Notes: a model not told the origin generated them from the sequence alone. A stretch of DNA of 64,000 bases from Ancylobacter novellus DSM 506 (GCF_000092925.1 NC_014217.1:3162001-3226000), one strand, 5' to 3'. Shown: positions 20,094-30,422, numbered from the stretch's first letter. Numbers and translations: made by a program.

Positions 20094-20549
20094 TCAGCCC
20101 CCCTGCTCGACTTCGGAGACCAGCGCGACGCGCTTGAAGCCGGCGCCGGACAGGCGGCCCATCACCTTCATGACGGTGCCGTAGTCGACGGCCTTGTCGC
20201 CGCGCACGAAGATGCGCTCGTCATAGCCGGCCTTGGCGATGGCCTGCAGCTTCGGCACCAGTTCCTCGACCGGGATCTCGCTGTCCTGCAGGAACACCTG
20301 GCCCTGCGTGTTGATCGAGATGACCAGCGGCTCATGGTCCTGCGAGACCGCCTGAGCCTGCGTCTGCGGCAGGTCCAGCGGCACGCCGACGGTGAGCATC
20401 GGCGCGGCGACCATGAAGATGATGAGCAGCACGAGCATCACGTCGACCATCGGCGTGACGTTGATCTCGGACATGACGGCACCGCCGCCGCGACGGCGTG
20501 AGCGCCGCGACGTCCAGCCGCCTCCGCTGCCTCCTGCGGACATCCCCAT
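20094..20549 (-). CDS. tolR: TolR, ExbD/TolR-family proton channel subunit
   Basis: At 151 residues from ATG 20549, placed just after tolQ; longer starts would run into tolQ. A basic Gly/Arg/Ser-rich cytoplasmic leader ([20 protein letters not shown]) precedes the single helix VDVMLVLLIIFMVAAPML, whose Asp is the proton-path residue. The periplasmic domain ends GAGFKRVALVSEVEQ. It forms the TolQR motor with the neighbouring gene. Confidence 0.96.
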   Translation of the reverse strand: MGMSAGGSGGGWTSRRSRRRGGGAVMSEINVTPMVDVMLVLLIIFMVAAPMLTVGVPLDLPQTQAQAVSQDHEPLVISINTQGQVFLQDSEIPVEELVPKLQAIAKAGYDERIFVRGDKAVDYGTVMKVMGRLSGAGFKRVALVSEVEQGG

Positions 20550-20553
20550 TCGA

Positions 20554-21396
20554 TCAGCCCCGTTCGTCGATCTGGCGGGACAGGATGGCCGAGAACTCGT
20601 CGGCAAAGCCTTCGAGCCGGGCTGCCTGCCGGTTCACCTGGGAAACGAACTTGTTATAGAAAATCGTCGCCGGAATGGCGGCGATGAGGCCGATTGCCGT
20701 CGCGAAAAGGGCTTCCGCGATGCCCGGCGCCACCACCGCGAGGCTGGTGTTCTTCGAGGCGGCGATCGACTGGAACGAGGTCATGATGCCCCACACCGTG
20801 CCGAACAGGCCGATGAAGGGGCCGGCCGAGCCGACGGTCGCCAGCACCAGCAGCCGGCTCTCGAGCCGCTCCACCTCGCGGGCGATGGTGACGTCCATAA
20901 CCTTGTCGAGGCGCTGCGTCAGCCCGGCGAGCGAGCGCGCCCCGCCCTCATAGGAGCGCTTCCACTCGCGCATGGCGGCGACGAAGATCGCGGCCATGGC
21001 ATGGTTGGGGCGCGAGGACAGCGAGCGGTACAGCTCCTCGAGGCTCTGGCCAGACCAGAAGGTGCTCTCGAACCTGTCCATCTGGCGCTTCATGCGCTGG
21101 AACAGGATGGTCTTGTCGATGATGATCGCCCAGACCCAGATCGAGGCCAGCACGAGGCCGAGCATGACGATCTTGACCACCAGATGGGCCTGCAGGAACA
21201 GGCCGATCAGCGACAGGTCGGAGCTTCCCCCCAGCGCGGCGGTCGATGTCATGCCGGGAGGCGCGGGCATGGCGGAGGGCGCCTCGACCTGCGGCGTGGG
21301 CGCGGCGGTCGGCGCGGGCGACGTCTGGGCATAGGCGAACGACGCTGAGGCCGCGAGGAACAGTACCGCCGCGAATAGGAGCTTCTTCAGCGTCAT
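20554..21396 (-). CDS. tolQ: TolQ, MotA/TolQ/ExbB proton channel subunit
   Basis: The 280-residue protein from ATG 21396 has AGGA seven bases upstream. It carries the three TolQ helices: LFLQAHLVVKIVMLGLVLAS; VGSAGPFIGLFGTVWGIMTSF; and AVVAPGIAEALFATAIGLIAAI. Unusually, a signal-peptide-like stretch (KKLLFAAVLFLAASASFAYAQ) and a Pro/Ala-rich linker precede the normal N-terminus, adding about 50 residues. It drives Tol-Pal constriction with TolR. The gene order ybgC-tolQ-tolR-tolA-tolB-pal-cpoB is canonical. Confidence 0.95.
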   Translation of the reverse strand: MTLKKLLFAAVLFLAASASFAYAQTSPAPTAAPTPQVEAPSAMPAPPGMTSTAALGGSSDLSLIGLFLQAHLVVKIVMLGLVLASIWVWAIIIDKTILFQRMKRQMDRFESTFWSGQSLEELYRSLSSRPNHAMAAIFVAAMREWKRSYEGGARSLAGLTQRLDKVMDVTIAREVERLESRLLVLATVGSAGPFIGLFGTVWGIMTSFQSIAASKNTSLAVVAPGIAEALFATAIGLIAAIPATIFYNKFVSQVNRQAARLEGFADEFSAILSRQIDERG

Positions 21397-21633
21397 TACG
21401 TAATCCTGCCAGTCACAATGGATCGCACTGCTACCGCGCATCAGCCGCCGATAGCAGCGAATGCCCTGCACAGCTGCTGTGGGGACGCATCGGTCATCAA
21501 CAGACCGATCCTGTCCAAACTTGGGCGATCGGCGCCGGTCCGCGCCCGCAGCCGCCAAACACAACACCCGATTAGGGTTAATACCGCGTTAGCGTTGCCG
21601 CATCGCAACAGGATGACGGGTGACGCGAATCGG

Positions 21634-22149
21634 TCAGGACCCGGCTTGCGGCGCTTCGTCGAGGGCAGCGCTCATCGCCTTGCGCAGCGCGTCGGGAATG
21701 CGCCGCGCCCGCCCCTGGGCGACGAAGGCGACCTTGACCTTGCCTTCGACGAGCAGTTCGTCGCCGCGCTTCACCTTCTGCGACAGGGTGATGGAGGCGC
21801 CGGCGACCTCGATGGGGGACGTATGGATCTCCAGCACGTCGTCGATGCGCGCCGGCTTGACGAATTGCAGCTCCATGGAGCGCACGACGAAGGCGAAGCC
21901 CGGCGCCTCGGCCAGCGCCTCGCCGAAGAGCTCGCCCTGAACCACGCCGATCAGGCGCAGATGGTCGGAACGGGCGCGCTCCATGAACTTCAGGTAGTTG
22001 GCGTGATAGACGATGCCCGAGAAATCCGTGTCCTCGTAATAGACCCGCACCGGCAGCACATGCCCGCCCGGCACCAGCCTTCCGGCGAGGTGCAGGAAGG
22101 GATCGGACTTCAGGACATCGGGGGAGAGCGGATCGGGACGGTCGTTCAT
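21634..22149 (-). CDS. ybgC: Tol-Pal-associated acyl-CoA thioesterase YbgC
   Basis: This hotdog-fold protein (about 171 residues) has the YbgC signature VRVYYEDTDFSGIVYHANYL with the catalytic Asp, followed by KFMERARSDHLRLIGV. Such enzymes hydrolyse short acyl-CoAs or acyl-ACP and lie at the head of tol-pal operons; the link to Tol function is not settled. The ATG at 22149 was preferred; 22161 would add four residues. The gap of about 240 bp to tolQ suggests a separate tolQ promoter may exist. Confidence 0.94.
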   Translation of the reverse strand: MNDRPDPLSPDVLKSDPFLHLAGRLVPGGHVLPVRVYYEDTDFSGIVYHANYLKFMERARSDHLRLIGVVQGELFGEALAEAPGFAFVVRSMELQFVKPARIDDVLEIHTSPIEVAGASITLSQKVKRGDELLVEGKVKVAFVAQGRARRIPDALRKAMSAALDEAPQAGS

Positions 22150-22178
22150 GGCGCCCGTCATAGACGAGAGCGCGGCGC

Positions 22179-22214
22179 AAAAAAAGAACCGCGCCCCTCT
22201 CGCGAAGGGCGCGG
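22179..22214 (-). terminator. Strong intrinsic terminator after the DUF2852 gene
   Basis: On the minus strand CCGCGCCC and GGGCGCGG form an 8-bp stem with a 10-base loop, followed by TTCTTTTTTT. It ends the DUF2852 transcript immediately before ybgC, so ybgC must start from its own promoter. Confidence 0.85.
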
Positions 22215-22235
22215 CCCGGAAACCTATGGAAAGGC

Positions 22236-22664
22236 TCAGTTCTGCGGGTCGGGGCGGGTGTCCGCCGAGCCCTCCGGCGCAGGCGCCGGGCGATTGCGGC
22301 GCTCAGCCATGAACTGGTCGAACTCGGCCTTGTCCTTGGCCTGACGCAGGCGGTCGAGGAAGCCCTTGAATTCCTTCTGCTCATCCTCGAGGCGGCGCAG
22401 CGTCTCCTCGCGATATTCGTCGAAGGCGCGATTGCCGCTCGGCGCGAAGCCGCGGCCGAAGCGACCGCCGAAGTTGCGGAAGGCTTCCGCGCCTTCCTCC
22501 TGCCAGCGGCCGAAACCGCGACGCGAGCCACAGAACATCCGTCCACTCCCTATCGAAAAGGCCAGGATCGCCAGACCCAGCGGCCACCAGGCCATGAAGC
22601 CGAGGACCGTGAGCGCGATCCAGGCCGGCTTGCCGTAACTGTCGAGCTTTTGCGCGAGCTCCAT
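22236..22664 (-). CDS. DUF2852 family membrane protein
   Basis: The 142-residue protein starts MELAQKLDSYGKPAWIALTV. One or two membrane helices (about 14-38, ALTVLGFMAWWPLGLAILAF) are followed by a Gly/Arg/Phe-rich stretch (GFGRWQEEGAEAFRNFGGRF) and a charged helix (YREETLRRLEDEQKEFKGFL). The tail is disordered. This is the layout of DUF2852, a family common in Hyphomicrobiales with no known function. It is a single-gene unit with a strong terminator. Confidence 0.85.
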   Translation of the reverse strand: MELAQKLDSYGKPAWIALTVLGFMAWWPLGLAILAFSIGSGRMFCGSRRGFGRWQEEGAEAFRNFGGRFGRGFAPSGNRAFDEYREETLRRLEDEQKEFKGFLDRLRQAKDKAEFDQFMAERRNRPAPAPEGSADTRPDPQN

Positions 22665-22791
22665 AGGCGTCCGCTCCTGGGTCAAACCGCATGGCCACCT
22701 GACCACACGGGTTAATGTTAATCACATTTACATAGGTAAGGACAGGGCGCCGGCTTGTCAAGGAGAGTCGGATCGAAATCGGAAAAGGCGC

Positions 22792-23424
22792 TCAGTTCGT
22801 CGGCGCGCCGAGGCCCTTCAGATAGACGAGGAATGCGGCCTCAAGGAGTTCGTCCGGCGTCATGGGAAGCTTGCGGCGGGAGCCATCGGCGCGGCCGAAC
22901 AGCGATGCGACGCCATGCGCCAGCGCCCAGGTGTGCAGCGCCACCATCAGCGCCGGCGGGCGCCCGGCCGCCGGCATGGTGGCGACCAGCACCTCCGCCG
23001 CCTCGCGCAGCACGCCGAAGGCCCGCTGGCCGGCCTGGTCGAGCGCCGGGTGCGCCTCCACCGGCAGGCCGGATTCGAACATGGCGACATATTCGGCCGA
23101 ATGCTGCCGGGCGAAGTCGAGATAGGCGCGGCCCATGCGCTCGAAAGCTTCGGCCGGCGCCGGCTTGCCGTCGTTCCAGCCGGCCTGCAGCGCCTTGGTG
23201 AAGCGCTCGAAGCCTTCCGCCGCCACCGCCGCGATGAGTTCGTCGCGATCGCGGAAATGCCGGTAGGGCGCGGCAGGACTGACGCCGGCACGACGCGCCG
23301 CCTCGGCGAAGGTGGCGCCGGCGGTGCCCTTCTCGGCGATCAGGTCGAGAGCCGCCTTCATCAGGGCTTCCCGCAGGTTGCCGTGATGATAGCCGCGGGA
23401 TTCGCCGTTGCGGGACCAACTCAT
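22792..23424 (-). CDS. TetR/AcrR family regulator with WHG-type C-terminal domain
   Basis: The 210-residue protein has an N-terminal helix-turn-helix ([38 protein letters not shown]) and a C-terminal domain containing ALHTWALAHGVASLFGR, the WHG pattern. It should be a dimeric repressor; the ligand is unknown. No obvious target gene is coupled to it. The DUF2852 gene lies downstream on the same strand, with 127 bp between. Confidence 0.88.
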   Translation of the reverse strand: MSWSRNGESRGYHHGNLREALMKAALDLIAEKGTAGATFAEAARRAGVSPAAPYRHFRDRDELIAAVAAEGFERFTKALQAGWNDGKPAPAEAFERMGRAYLDFARQHSAEYVAMFESGLPVEAHPALDQAGQRAFGVLREAAEVLVATMPAAGRPPALMVALHTWALAHGVASLFGRADGSRRKLPMTPDELLEAAFLVYLKGLGAPTN

Positions 23425-23532
23425 GTGAAGGGGACTTACATCAGGCGGAGGCCGGCGTCGATGGCACTTCGGACAGCAACACCATTGTTGACTTCCCCCT
23501 AAGCCCGCGCGGCGCCTGAGCGTTGCCCGCTC

Positions 23533-23553
23533 GCTCCGGTCGCAGACCGGAGC
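23533..23553. terminator. Hairpin after ruvB
   Basis: GCTCCGGTC and GACCGGAGC form a perfect 9-bp stem with a 3-base loop just past the ruvB stop. No U tract follows on the minus strand, so it may be a Rho-assisted or 3'-protecting structure rather than a classic terminator. Confidence 0.45.
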
Positions 23554-23560
23554 GTTGGCA

Positions 23561-24598
23561 TCACTCCTCGCCCTGGTCGAACAGCGGCATCTGGTTGGTG
23601 CTGGAAGGCACGGCGAGGCCGAGATGCTTGAAGGCGTGGGCGGTGAGCATACGCCCGCGCGGCGTGCGCTGGAGGAAGCCCTGCTGCACCAGATAGGGCT
23701 CGATGATTTCCTCGATGGCGTCGCGCGGCTCGGAGAGCGCAGCGGCGATGGTCTCCACCCCCACCGGCCCGCCGCCATAATTCATGGCGATCACCGAGAG
23801 GTAGCGCCGGTCCATCTGGTCGAGGCCGGCGCCGTCGACCTCGAGATGGCCGAGCGCATGGTCGGCCGCCGCCCGGTCGATGACATCCTTGCCGGCGACG
23901 AGGGCGAAGTCGCGCACCCGGCGCAGCAGCCGGCCAGCGATGCGCGGCGTGCCGCGCGCCCGACGGGCGATCTCGCGCGCGCCGTCCTTGGCGATCGGAA
24001 TGCCCAGCACCCGCGCGCCGCGGGTGACGACCAGCTCCAGCTCGTCGACGGTGTAGAAGTTCAGCCGGATCGGGATGCCGAAGCGGTCGCGCAGCGGCGT
24101 GGTCAGCAGGCCCGAGCGGGTCGTCGCCCCCACCAGCGTGAACTTGGAGAGCTGGATCTTCACCGAGCGCGCCGCCGGCCCCTCGCCGATGATGAGGTCG
24201 AGCTCGTAATCCTCCATCGCCGGATAGAGGATTTCCTCCACCGCCGGGTTGAGGCGGTGGATCTCGTCGATGAAGAGCACGTCGCGCTCTTCGAGATTGG
24301 TCAGCAGCGCGGCGAGGTCGCCGGCCTTGGCGATCACCGGCCCCGACGTCGCCCGGAAGCCGACGCCGAGCTCACGCGCCACGATCTGCGCCAGCGTGGT
24401 CTTGCCCAACCCCGGCGGGCCGACGAACAGCACATGGTCGAGTGCCTCGCCCCGCGTCTTCGCCGCCTTGATGAAGACGTCGAGATTGGCCCTCGCCTGC
24501 TCCTGCCCGACGAATTCGGCGAGCGTCTGCGGCCGCAGCGAGGCCTCGGCGAGGTCCTCCTCGCGCTTGTCCGGGGTGACGAGGCGCTTGGTGTTCAT
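23561..24598 (-). CDS. ruvB: Holliday junction branch migration helicase RuvB
   Basis: The 345-residue AAA+ motor has Walker [10 protein letters not shown], Walker [12 protein letters not shown], sensor-[19 protein letters not shown] and the arginine-rich [15 protein letters not shown]. It pumps DNA through the RuvA-bound junction. The ATG overlaps the stop of the upstream membrane protein gene (ATGA), so it is translated as part of the ruv operon. Its C-terminal winged helix ([14 protein letters not shown]) is complete. Confidence 0.98.
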   Translation of the reverse strand: MNTKRLVTPDKREEDLAEASLRPQTLAEFVGQEQARANLDVFIKAAKTRGEALDHVLFVGPPGLGKTTLAQIVARELGVGFRATSGPVIAKAGDLAALLTNLEERDVLFIDEIHRLNPAVEEILYPAMEDYELDLIIGEGPAARSVKIQLSKFTLVGATTRSGLLTTPLRDRFGIPIRLNFYTVDELELVVTRGARVLGIPIAKDGAREIARRARGTPRIAGRLLRRVRDFALVAGKDVIDRAAADHALGHLEVDGAGLDQMDRRYLSVIAMNYGGGPVGVETIAAALSEPRDAIEEIIEPYLVQQGFLQRTPRGRMLTAHAFKHLGLAVPSSTNQMPLFDQGEE

Positions 24599-25023
24599 GT
24601 CCGGGCACCCCGGCGATGTGCGGGTAGCACGCCGGCGGCGATGAGCACGCTGGTCGCGAGCACGACAAGCGCCGCGAAGAGGAGGCCGAGGCGCCAGGCG
24701 CGCTCCTCGAAGATCGACCGATATTGCTGGAAGTCGAAGGAGAGGGCGATGACGCCAAGCGGCAGCAGCGCCACGATCACTGTCGCCGCCAGCACGACCA
24801 GCCGCCGGCGCGGGGTGAAGGAGAGCGCAAAGGCGGCGATCCCCGCCGCCAGCCCGCCCGGCACCACGACGATGGCGGCATAACCGGCCGACATCGCGCT
24901 GTGCAAGAAGCGCTCGAAGGCCAGTGCGGCAAGCACGCTTCCGCCATAGGCGAGGATGATCGGCGGGATGCGCGACGGCCACGGCCAGACGACGCCGGAC
25001 GAAGCGGAGTGTGAACCGCTCAC
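24595..25023 (-). CDS. Small four-helix membrane protein embedded in the ruv operon
   Basis: This 142-residue protein is read from a GTG that overlaps the ruvA stop (GTGA), and its own stop overlaps the ruvB start (ATGA). Four hydrophobic helices are visible: [58 protein letters not shown]; and [21 protein letters not shown] recognise no characterised family and no catalytic motif. The double 4-bp overlap argues for a real, co-translated gene. A link to recombination is only contextual. Confidence 0.75.
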   Translation of the reverse strand: MSGSHSASSGVVWPWPSRIPPIILAYGGSVLAALAFERFLHSAMSAGYAAIVVVPGGLAAGIAAFALSFTPRRRLVVLAATVIVALLPLGVIALSFDFQQYRSIFEERAWRLGLLFAALVVLATSVLIAAGVLPAHRRGART

Positions 25024-25637
25024 CGCGCCAGCTCCTTCAGGCCGAGGCGGATCAGCCGGGCGGCATCCGCCCCCTCCCCCGCCTCGCGCATGGCGGCAGC
25101 CACCGCCGCGCTGGCCTGAATCTGCGCATAGCCGAGATTGACCAGCGCCGAGACCGCATCCGCCACCGGCGCGGGCGCATGGCGCTCCTCGATCTGCGCG
25201 GCGAGCCCCGCCACCGCCGGATCGATGTCGGCGAAGCCCGGCGCCTTGTCCTTCAATTCGGCGACGATGCGGGCGGCAACCTTCGGACCGACGCCGTTGG
25301 CGCGCGCCACCATGGCCCGGTCGCCCAGCGCCACGGCGTTGGCCAGCTCGGAGGGCGAGAGCACGGAGAGTACGGAAAGCGCCACCTTGGCGCCGACGCC
25401 CTGCACATTCTGCAAGAGGGTGAACCACGCCTTCTCCGCCGGGCTGGCGAAACCGTAGAGGCGGATCATGTCCTCGCGCACGAAGGTCTCGATGAACAGC
25501 GTCGCCGCCTCGCCGGGCGATGGCAACTGCTGGAGCGTGCGGGCGGAGCAGTGCACGAGATAGCCGACGCCGTGCACGTCGAGGATCACATGGTCCTCAA
25601 CGTAGCTATCGACGATGCCCTTGAGCTTGCCGATCAT
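25020..25637 (-). CDS. ruvA: Holliday junction DNA-binding protein RuvA
   Basis: The 205-residue protein has domain I ([31 protein letters not shown]), the helix-hairpin-helix segments [15 protein letters not shown] and [19 protein letters not shown], and the C-terminal RuvB-contact domain ([19 protein letters not shown]). It binds four-way junctions and recruits RuvB. The start overlaps the ruvC stop by 4 bp. Confidence 0.98.
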   Translation of the reverse strand: MIGKLKGIVDSYVEDHVILDVHGVGYLVHCSARTLQQLPSPGEAATLFIETFVREDMIRLYGFASPAEKAWFTLLQNVQGVGAKVALSVLSVLSPSELANAVALGDRAMVARANGVGPKVAARIVAELKDKAPGFADIDPAVAGLAAQIEERHAPAPVADAVSALVNLGYAQIQASAAVAAAMREAGEGADAARLIRLGLKELAR

Positions 25638-26173
25638 CGCGCCGCCACCTTGAGCGCCACCTTCTCCGCGAATCTCGCCTTCACCTGCGCCATGCAGCGA
25701 TGCTGGGCGTGGGTGACCGCGACCGCAAGCGCATCCGCCGCGTCGTCGGTGGTGAAGTCCGCCTTGGGCAGCAGCACCTTGATCATCATGCGGATCTGCG
25801 CCTTGTCGGCGCGGCCGGCGCCGACCACGGTCTTCTTCACCAGCAGCGCCGCATATTCGGAGACCGGCACGCCCGCCAGCGCCGGGGTGAGCATCACCAC
25901 GCCGCGCGCCTGGCCGAGCTTCAGCGTCGAGGCCGGGTTCATGTTGACGAAGGTCTCCTCCACCGCCGCCTCGTCCGGCGCATGGACGCTGATCACGCGG
26001 ACCAGCTCGGTGTGGAGATAGGCCAGCCGCGCGGCGAGATCATCGTCCTCGGGCGGCAGCACGGTGCCGCAGGCGATGAAGGACAGCTTCGTGCCGATGG
26101 CCTCGATCACCCCCCAGCCGGTGCGGCGGAGGCCGGGATCGAGCCCGACGATGCGAATCGGAGACGGCGCCAT
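25634..26173 (-). CDS. ruvC: Crossover junction endodeoxyribonuclease RuvC
   Basis: The 179-residue protein begins at ATG 26173, just before [18 protein letters not shown] with the first catalytic Asp. The remaining acidic residues lie in [12 protein letters not shown] and [14 protein letters not shown]. It resolves Holliday junctions. It is the first gene of a tight ruvC-ruvA-membrane protein-ruvB run in which every junction is a 4-bp overlap. Confidence 0.97.
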   Translation of the reverse strand: MAPSPIRIVGLDPGLRRTGWGVIEAIGTKLSFIACGTVLPPEDDDLAARLAYLHTELVRVISVHAPDEAAVEETFVNMNPASTLKLGQARGVVMLTPALAGVPVSEYAALLVKKTVVGAGRADKAQIRMMIKVLLPKADFTTDDAADALAVAVTHAQHRCMAQVKARFAEKVALKVAAR

Positions 26174-26495
26174 GGGTACAGTGCGTACCCGAACAAAGGA
26201 CGAACGCCTAGGCCGCACCGCCCCGATCCACCCCGACATCGGGGCGGAGGGCGAACATGGTTAACGAGGGGTGAAGGGATCGGGCTGACGGAAATCGCCT
26301 CCTCGGAACGACAGCGCCGCCCTCACACCGTCATCCCCGGGCTTGGCCCGGGGATCCACGACCTGCCGGGCGCTCCAAGCCGTACCGTAGGCGTGGATGG
26401 CCGGGCCAAGCCCGGCCATGACGAGCCTCCAAGCATCCCGGTCGCGATTACAGGTCAGGCTCTGAGGTGCCAGCCGATAGCGGACGTGTGCAGTC
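26174..26495. repeat. Intergenic region with dispersed palindrome, family B copy 1 (26329-26423)
   Basis: The repeat begins CGTCATCCCCGGGCTTGGCC and ends GGGCCAAGCCCGGCCATGACG, so its two halves are inverted copies around a variable centre. Similar elements lie at 31283-31357, 37544-37617 and 57009-57095. The rest of the interval holds the presumed ruvC promoter region; I see no gene. Confidence 0.7.
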
Positions 26496-27512
<1,017 letters not shown>

Positions 27513-27607
27513 GGCGGTTCTCCATTGCGCTGGCGCCGGAGCATGGCCGGCGGGATGAAGCGAGATATGGCGCCAAAGTTCCTGTTCGATAATATGGCCA
27601 TTCCCAA

Positions 27608-28537
27608 ATGGACCGTTCGGATTTCCGCACAATGGCCAAGCCCGACCTCTCGCTGCTCGACGCCTTCGTCGCCGTGGCCCGCCAGCGCAGCTTCCGTCAG
27701 TCGGCCAAGGAGCGCGGGGTTTCGGCTTCCACGTTGAGCGAGGCGATGCGCCGGCTGGAGGAGCAGCTCGGCGTCCGGCTGATGAACCGGACGACCCGAA
27801 GCGTGACGCTGACCGAGGCCGGCCGCCGGCTGTTCGACCGGCTGGTGCCGGCGCTTTCGGACGTCGGCGAGGCGCTCGACGAGGTCAATCATTTCCGCGA
27901 CACCCCGATTGGCACGCTGCGGCTCAACGTGCCGACGCCCGTGGCCCGCGGCGCGCTGGCGCCCTTGCTCCCGGACTTCCTCGCCGCCTATCCGGAGCTG
28001 ACGGTGGAGGTGCACATAGACGAGCGTTTCGTCGATGTGGTCGAGGGCGGCTTCGACGCCGGCGCGCGCTATGGCGAGAGCCTGGCGCAGGACATGATCG
28101 CCGTGCCGCTCGGCCCGCCGCAGCGTTACGGCGTCTATGCCTCGCCCGTCTATCTTGCCCGACGCGGCACGCCATGCGTGCCGGAAGACCTTCTGGAGCA
28201 CCGCTGCATCTGTCACCGCTTCGCCAGCGGCGCGGTGCTGCCCTGGGAATTCGAGAAGGATGGGCGCACCTTGCGGATCGAGCCGCGCGGGCCGCTCATC
28301 AGCAACAGCGTCGACGTGGAGATGCGCGCCGCCATCGATGGCATCGGCGTGGCGATGAACTTCACCGACTTCGCCGCCCCGATGGTGGCCGACGGCAGGC
28401 TGGTCTCCCTGCTGGAGGACTGGCTGCCGCCCTTCGAGGGACCGTTCCTCTATTATCCCAGCCGGCGCCACATGCCGGCGGCGCTGCGCGCCTTCGTCGA
28501 CTTCGTGCGTGCGCGGAACGCTAGCGTCCGGCCTTGA
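27608..28537 (+). CDS. LysR family transcriptional regulator
   Basis: The 309-residue protein has an N-terminal winged helix (LSLLDAFVAVARQRSFRQSA, ASTLSEAMRRLEEQLGVRLM) and a PBP2 effector domain. It matches the CrgA-like subgroup that often sits divergent to oxidoreductases. ATG 27632 is an alternative start; neither has a clear ribosome site. Its position divergent from the aldo/keto reductase suggests autoregulation and control of that gene. The last 17 bp overlap the convergent transporter gene. Confidence 0.9.
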   Translation: MDRSDFRTMAKPDLSLLDAFVAVARQRSFRQSAKERGVSASTLSEAMRRLEEQLGVRLMNRTTRSVTLTEAGRRLFDRLVPALSDVGEALDEVNHFRDTPIGTLRLNVPTPVARGALAPLLPDFLAAYPELTVEVHIDERFVDVVEGGFDAGARYGESLAQDMIAVPLGPPQRYGVYASPVYLARRGTPCVPEDLLEHRCICHRFASGAVLPWEFEKDGRTLRIEPRGPLISNSVDVEMRAAIDGIGVAMNFTDFAAPMVADGRLVSLLEDWLPPFEGPFLYYPSRRHMPAALRAFVDFVRARNASVRP

Positions 28538-29450
28538 AGGCGCCGCTCGCCAGCGTCACGCCGATGCCGGTCGCCACCACGCCGATGATCGCCGCCAGGT
28601 CCGGATGCTCGCCGAGCGCCGGCACGGCAATGAGGGCGGCGAGGGCCGGCACCAGCCCGGTGAAGGCGGCGGCGCGCGTCGAGCCGAGGCGCTCGATGGC
28701 GACGCCGAAGGCGACAAGGGCGACGACGCCCGACAGCAGGCCCTGCATGAGCAGTTGGAACAGCACCTCGCGCCCATAGCCCTGCTGCAGAGCGTCGATC
28801 ACCCCCGGCAGGCCGAAGGGGGTGAGGATCGCGATCGACCACACGCCGGTGAGCCCGACGATCTCCGTCGGCTTCATGCCGGTGCGGCGGAAGGCGAGCG
28901 TATAGCCCGACCACATCAACGCGCCGGTGAGCAGCAGCGCATGGCCGCGCCAGGCGCCATCCTCATGCGCCAGCACGCCGCGCCCGCCCAACGTGAGCAC
29001 GCCCAGCGCGATGCAGATAAAGCCTATGGCCCGCAGCCGCCCCAGCCGCTCGCGGAAGACGAAGACCGAGATCAGCGCCACGATCAGCGGCATGGTGCCA
29101 GGCAGCAGCGGGCCGACATCGGCCGCCGGCACGAAGCGCATAGCGTTGGCGACGACGAGGAAGAAGATGCCGCCGGCGCCCAGGAAGCAGAGCGCGAAAG
29201 GGCCGAGCCCGCGCTTCGGCCACAGCCCGACACGCCACCATGCCGGCGCCAGCATTACCGCCGGCACCACGAAGCGCAACCAGCCCACCGTCGCCGGCGG
29301 CAGATGGCCGTGCACGGCATGGCGGGTGGAGACGATCCAGGCGCCCCAGATCGATACGGCGAGCAGGGCGCAGCCTATGCCGACCAGGCGGTCGCGGAAC
29401 GAAGGCTCCAGCGCGGCACCGGCCGCAGCGGGGTGGATCGGCTTTTCCAT
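28521..29450 (-). CDS. DMT superfamily (EamA) transporter
   Basis: The 309-residue protein has ten hydrophobic helices in two EamA halves; VSIWGAWIVSTRHAV and AAAFTGLVPALAALIAVPAL are typical. It should be an inner-membrane metabolite exporter or importer of unknown substrate. A short AGGT lies before the ATG. It is convergent with the LysR gene and divergent from the TauE-like gene. Confidence 0.88.
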   Translation of the reverse strand: MEKPIHPAAAGAALEPSFRDRLVGIGCALLAVSIWGAWIVSTRHAVHGHLPPATVGWLRFVVPAVMLAPAWWRVGLWPKRGLGPFALCFLGAGGIFFLVVANAMRFVPAADVGPLLPGTMPLIVALISVFVFRERLGRLRAIGFICIALGVLTLGGRGVLAHEDGAWRGHALLLTGALMWSGYTLAFRRTGMKPTEIVGLTGVWSIAILTPFGLPGVIDALQQGYGREVLFQLLMQGLLSGVVALVAFGVAIERLGSTRAAAFTGLVPALAALIAVPALGEHPDLAAIIGVVATGIGVTLASGAFKAGR

Positions 29451-29531
29451 CGGAGACCTAGGCGCCGCGTTGGCGCTCGAACGAGATGGCCGCGAGGCGG
29501 CATTTGGAGACAGATTTTGCGCGATGGTTTC

Positions 29532-29543
29532 TTTGCGCGCAAA
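29532..29543. promoter_or_regulatory. Perfect 12-bp palindrome between eamA and tauE-like genes
   Basis: TTTGCGCGCAAA is exactly self-complementary, and a related TTTTGCGCGA half occurs just upstream at about 29514. It lies in the 221-bp divergent promoter region and could be a dimer-binding operator; no regulator is encoded next to it except the LysR gene beyond eamA. Confidence 0.35.
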
Positions 29544-29671
29544 TGAGTTTTGGCGATGATCGCTTCAACGCAAACGATGGGAGCCGCGGCCGTTGACGCG
29601 GCGCGCGCGACGGGCTCTACCTCTCACGCACGCGCCGCCGGCGACGTGCGCCCTGCCCCGGTTTTCCTCGC

Positions 29672-30418
29672 ATGTCCTTCGATTCCGCCCTCGTCTGGGC
29701 TCTCGTCACCGCGCTCGTCGCCGGCGTCACCCGTGGCTTCTCCGGCTTCGGCGGGGCGCTGATCTTCATCCCGCTGGTGAGCGCGGCGTTCGGGCCGAAG
29801 GTGGCGGCCCCGGCGCTGCTGGTCATCGACACGGTGCTGACCCTGCCCTTCCTCATCCCGGCGCTGCGCGCCTGCATCTGGCGGCAGGTGACGCCGCTGG
29901 CGGTCGGCGCCGTCGTCGCCGTGCCGGCGGGCGTTTGGGTGCTGGAGCATGTCGACGCGCTGGCGCTGCGCTGGACGCTCGCTTTGCTCAGCCTCGGCAT
30001 GCTGGCGCTGCTGGTGTCCGGCTGGAAGCATTCCGGTCGGCACAATCTGCCTACCACGCTCGGGGTCGGCGCCATCGCCGGCGTGCTCGGCGGCGCAGCG
30101 CAGATGTCCGGCCCGCCGGTGGTGGCCTACTGGCTCGGCAGCGGCCAGCCCTCGGCGCTGGTGCGGGCCAACCTGTTCGGCTTCTTCGCGCTGGCGACGC
30201 TGGCGAGCGGCACCGCCTATGCCGCGCACGGGCTGATGACGCTCGAGGTCGGCCGGCTGGTGCTGCTGCTCGGCCCGGCCTATGGGATCGGGCTCTATGC
30301 CGGGGCGAAGGCCTTCCACGGCGCCTCCGACCGGCACTTCCGCGTCGCCGCCTACTGGATCATCGCGTTGGCCGCGCTGCTCAGCCTGCCGGTGCTCGAC
30401 GCGCTGCTGGGGAGATGA
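29672..30418 (+). CDS. TauE/SafE family anion permease
   Basis: The 248-residue membrane protein has about eight helices; GVTRGFSGFGGALIFIPLVS and the second-half GVLGGAAQMSGPPVVAYWLG are the paired signatures of TauE/SafE (sulfite exporter/permease) proteins. The substrate may be sulfite, sulfoacetate or another organic anion. It is single-gene and convergent with yebC, four bases away. Confidence 0.88.
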   Translation: MSFDSALVWALVTALVAGVTRGFSGFGGALIFIPLVSAAFGPKVAAPALLVIDTVLTLPFLIPALRACIWRQVTPLAVGAVVAVPAGVWVLEHVDALALRWTLALLSLGMLALLVSGWKHSGRHNLPTTLGVGAIAGVLGGAAQMSGPPVVAYWLGSGQPSALVRANLFGFFALATLASGTAYAAHGLMTLEVGRLVLLLGPAYGIGLYAGAKAFHGASDRHFRVAAYWIIALAALLSLPVLDALLGR

Positions 30419-30422
30419 CCGC

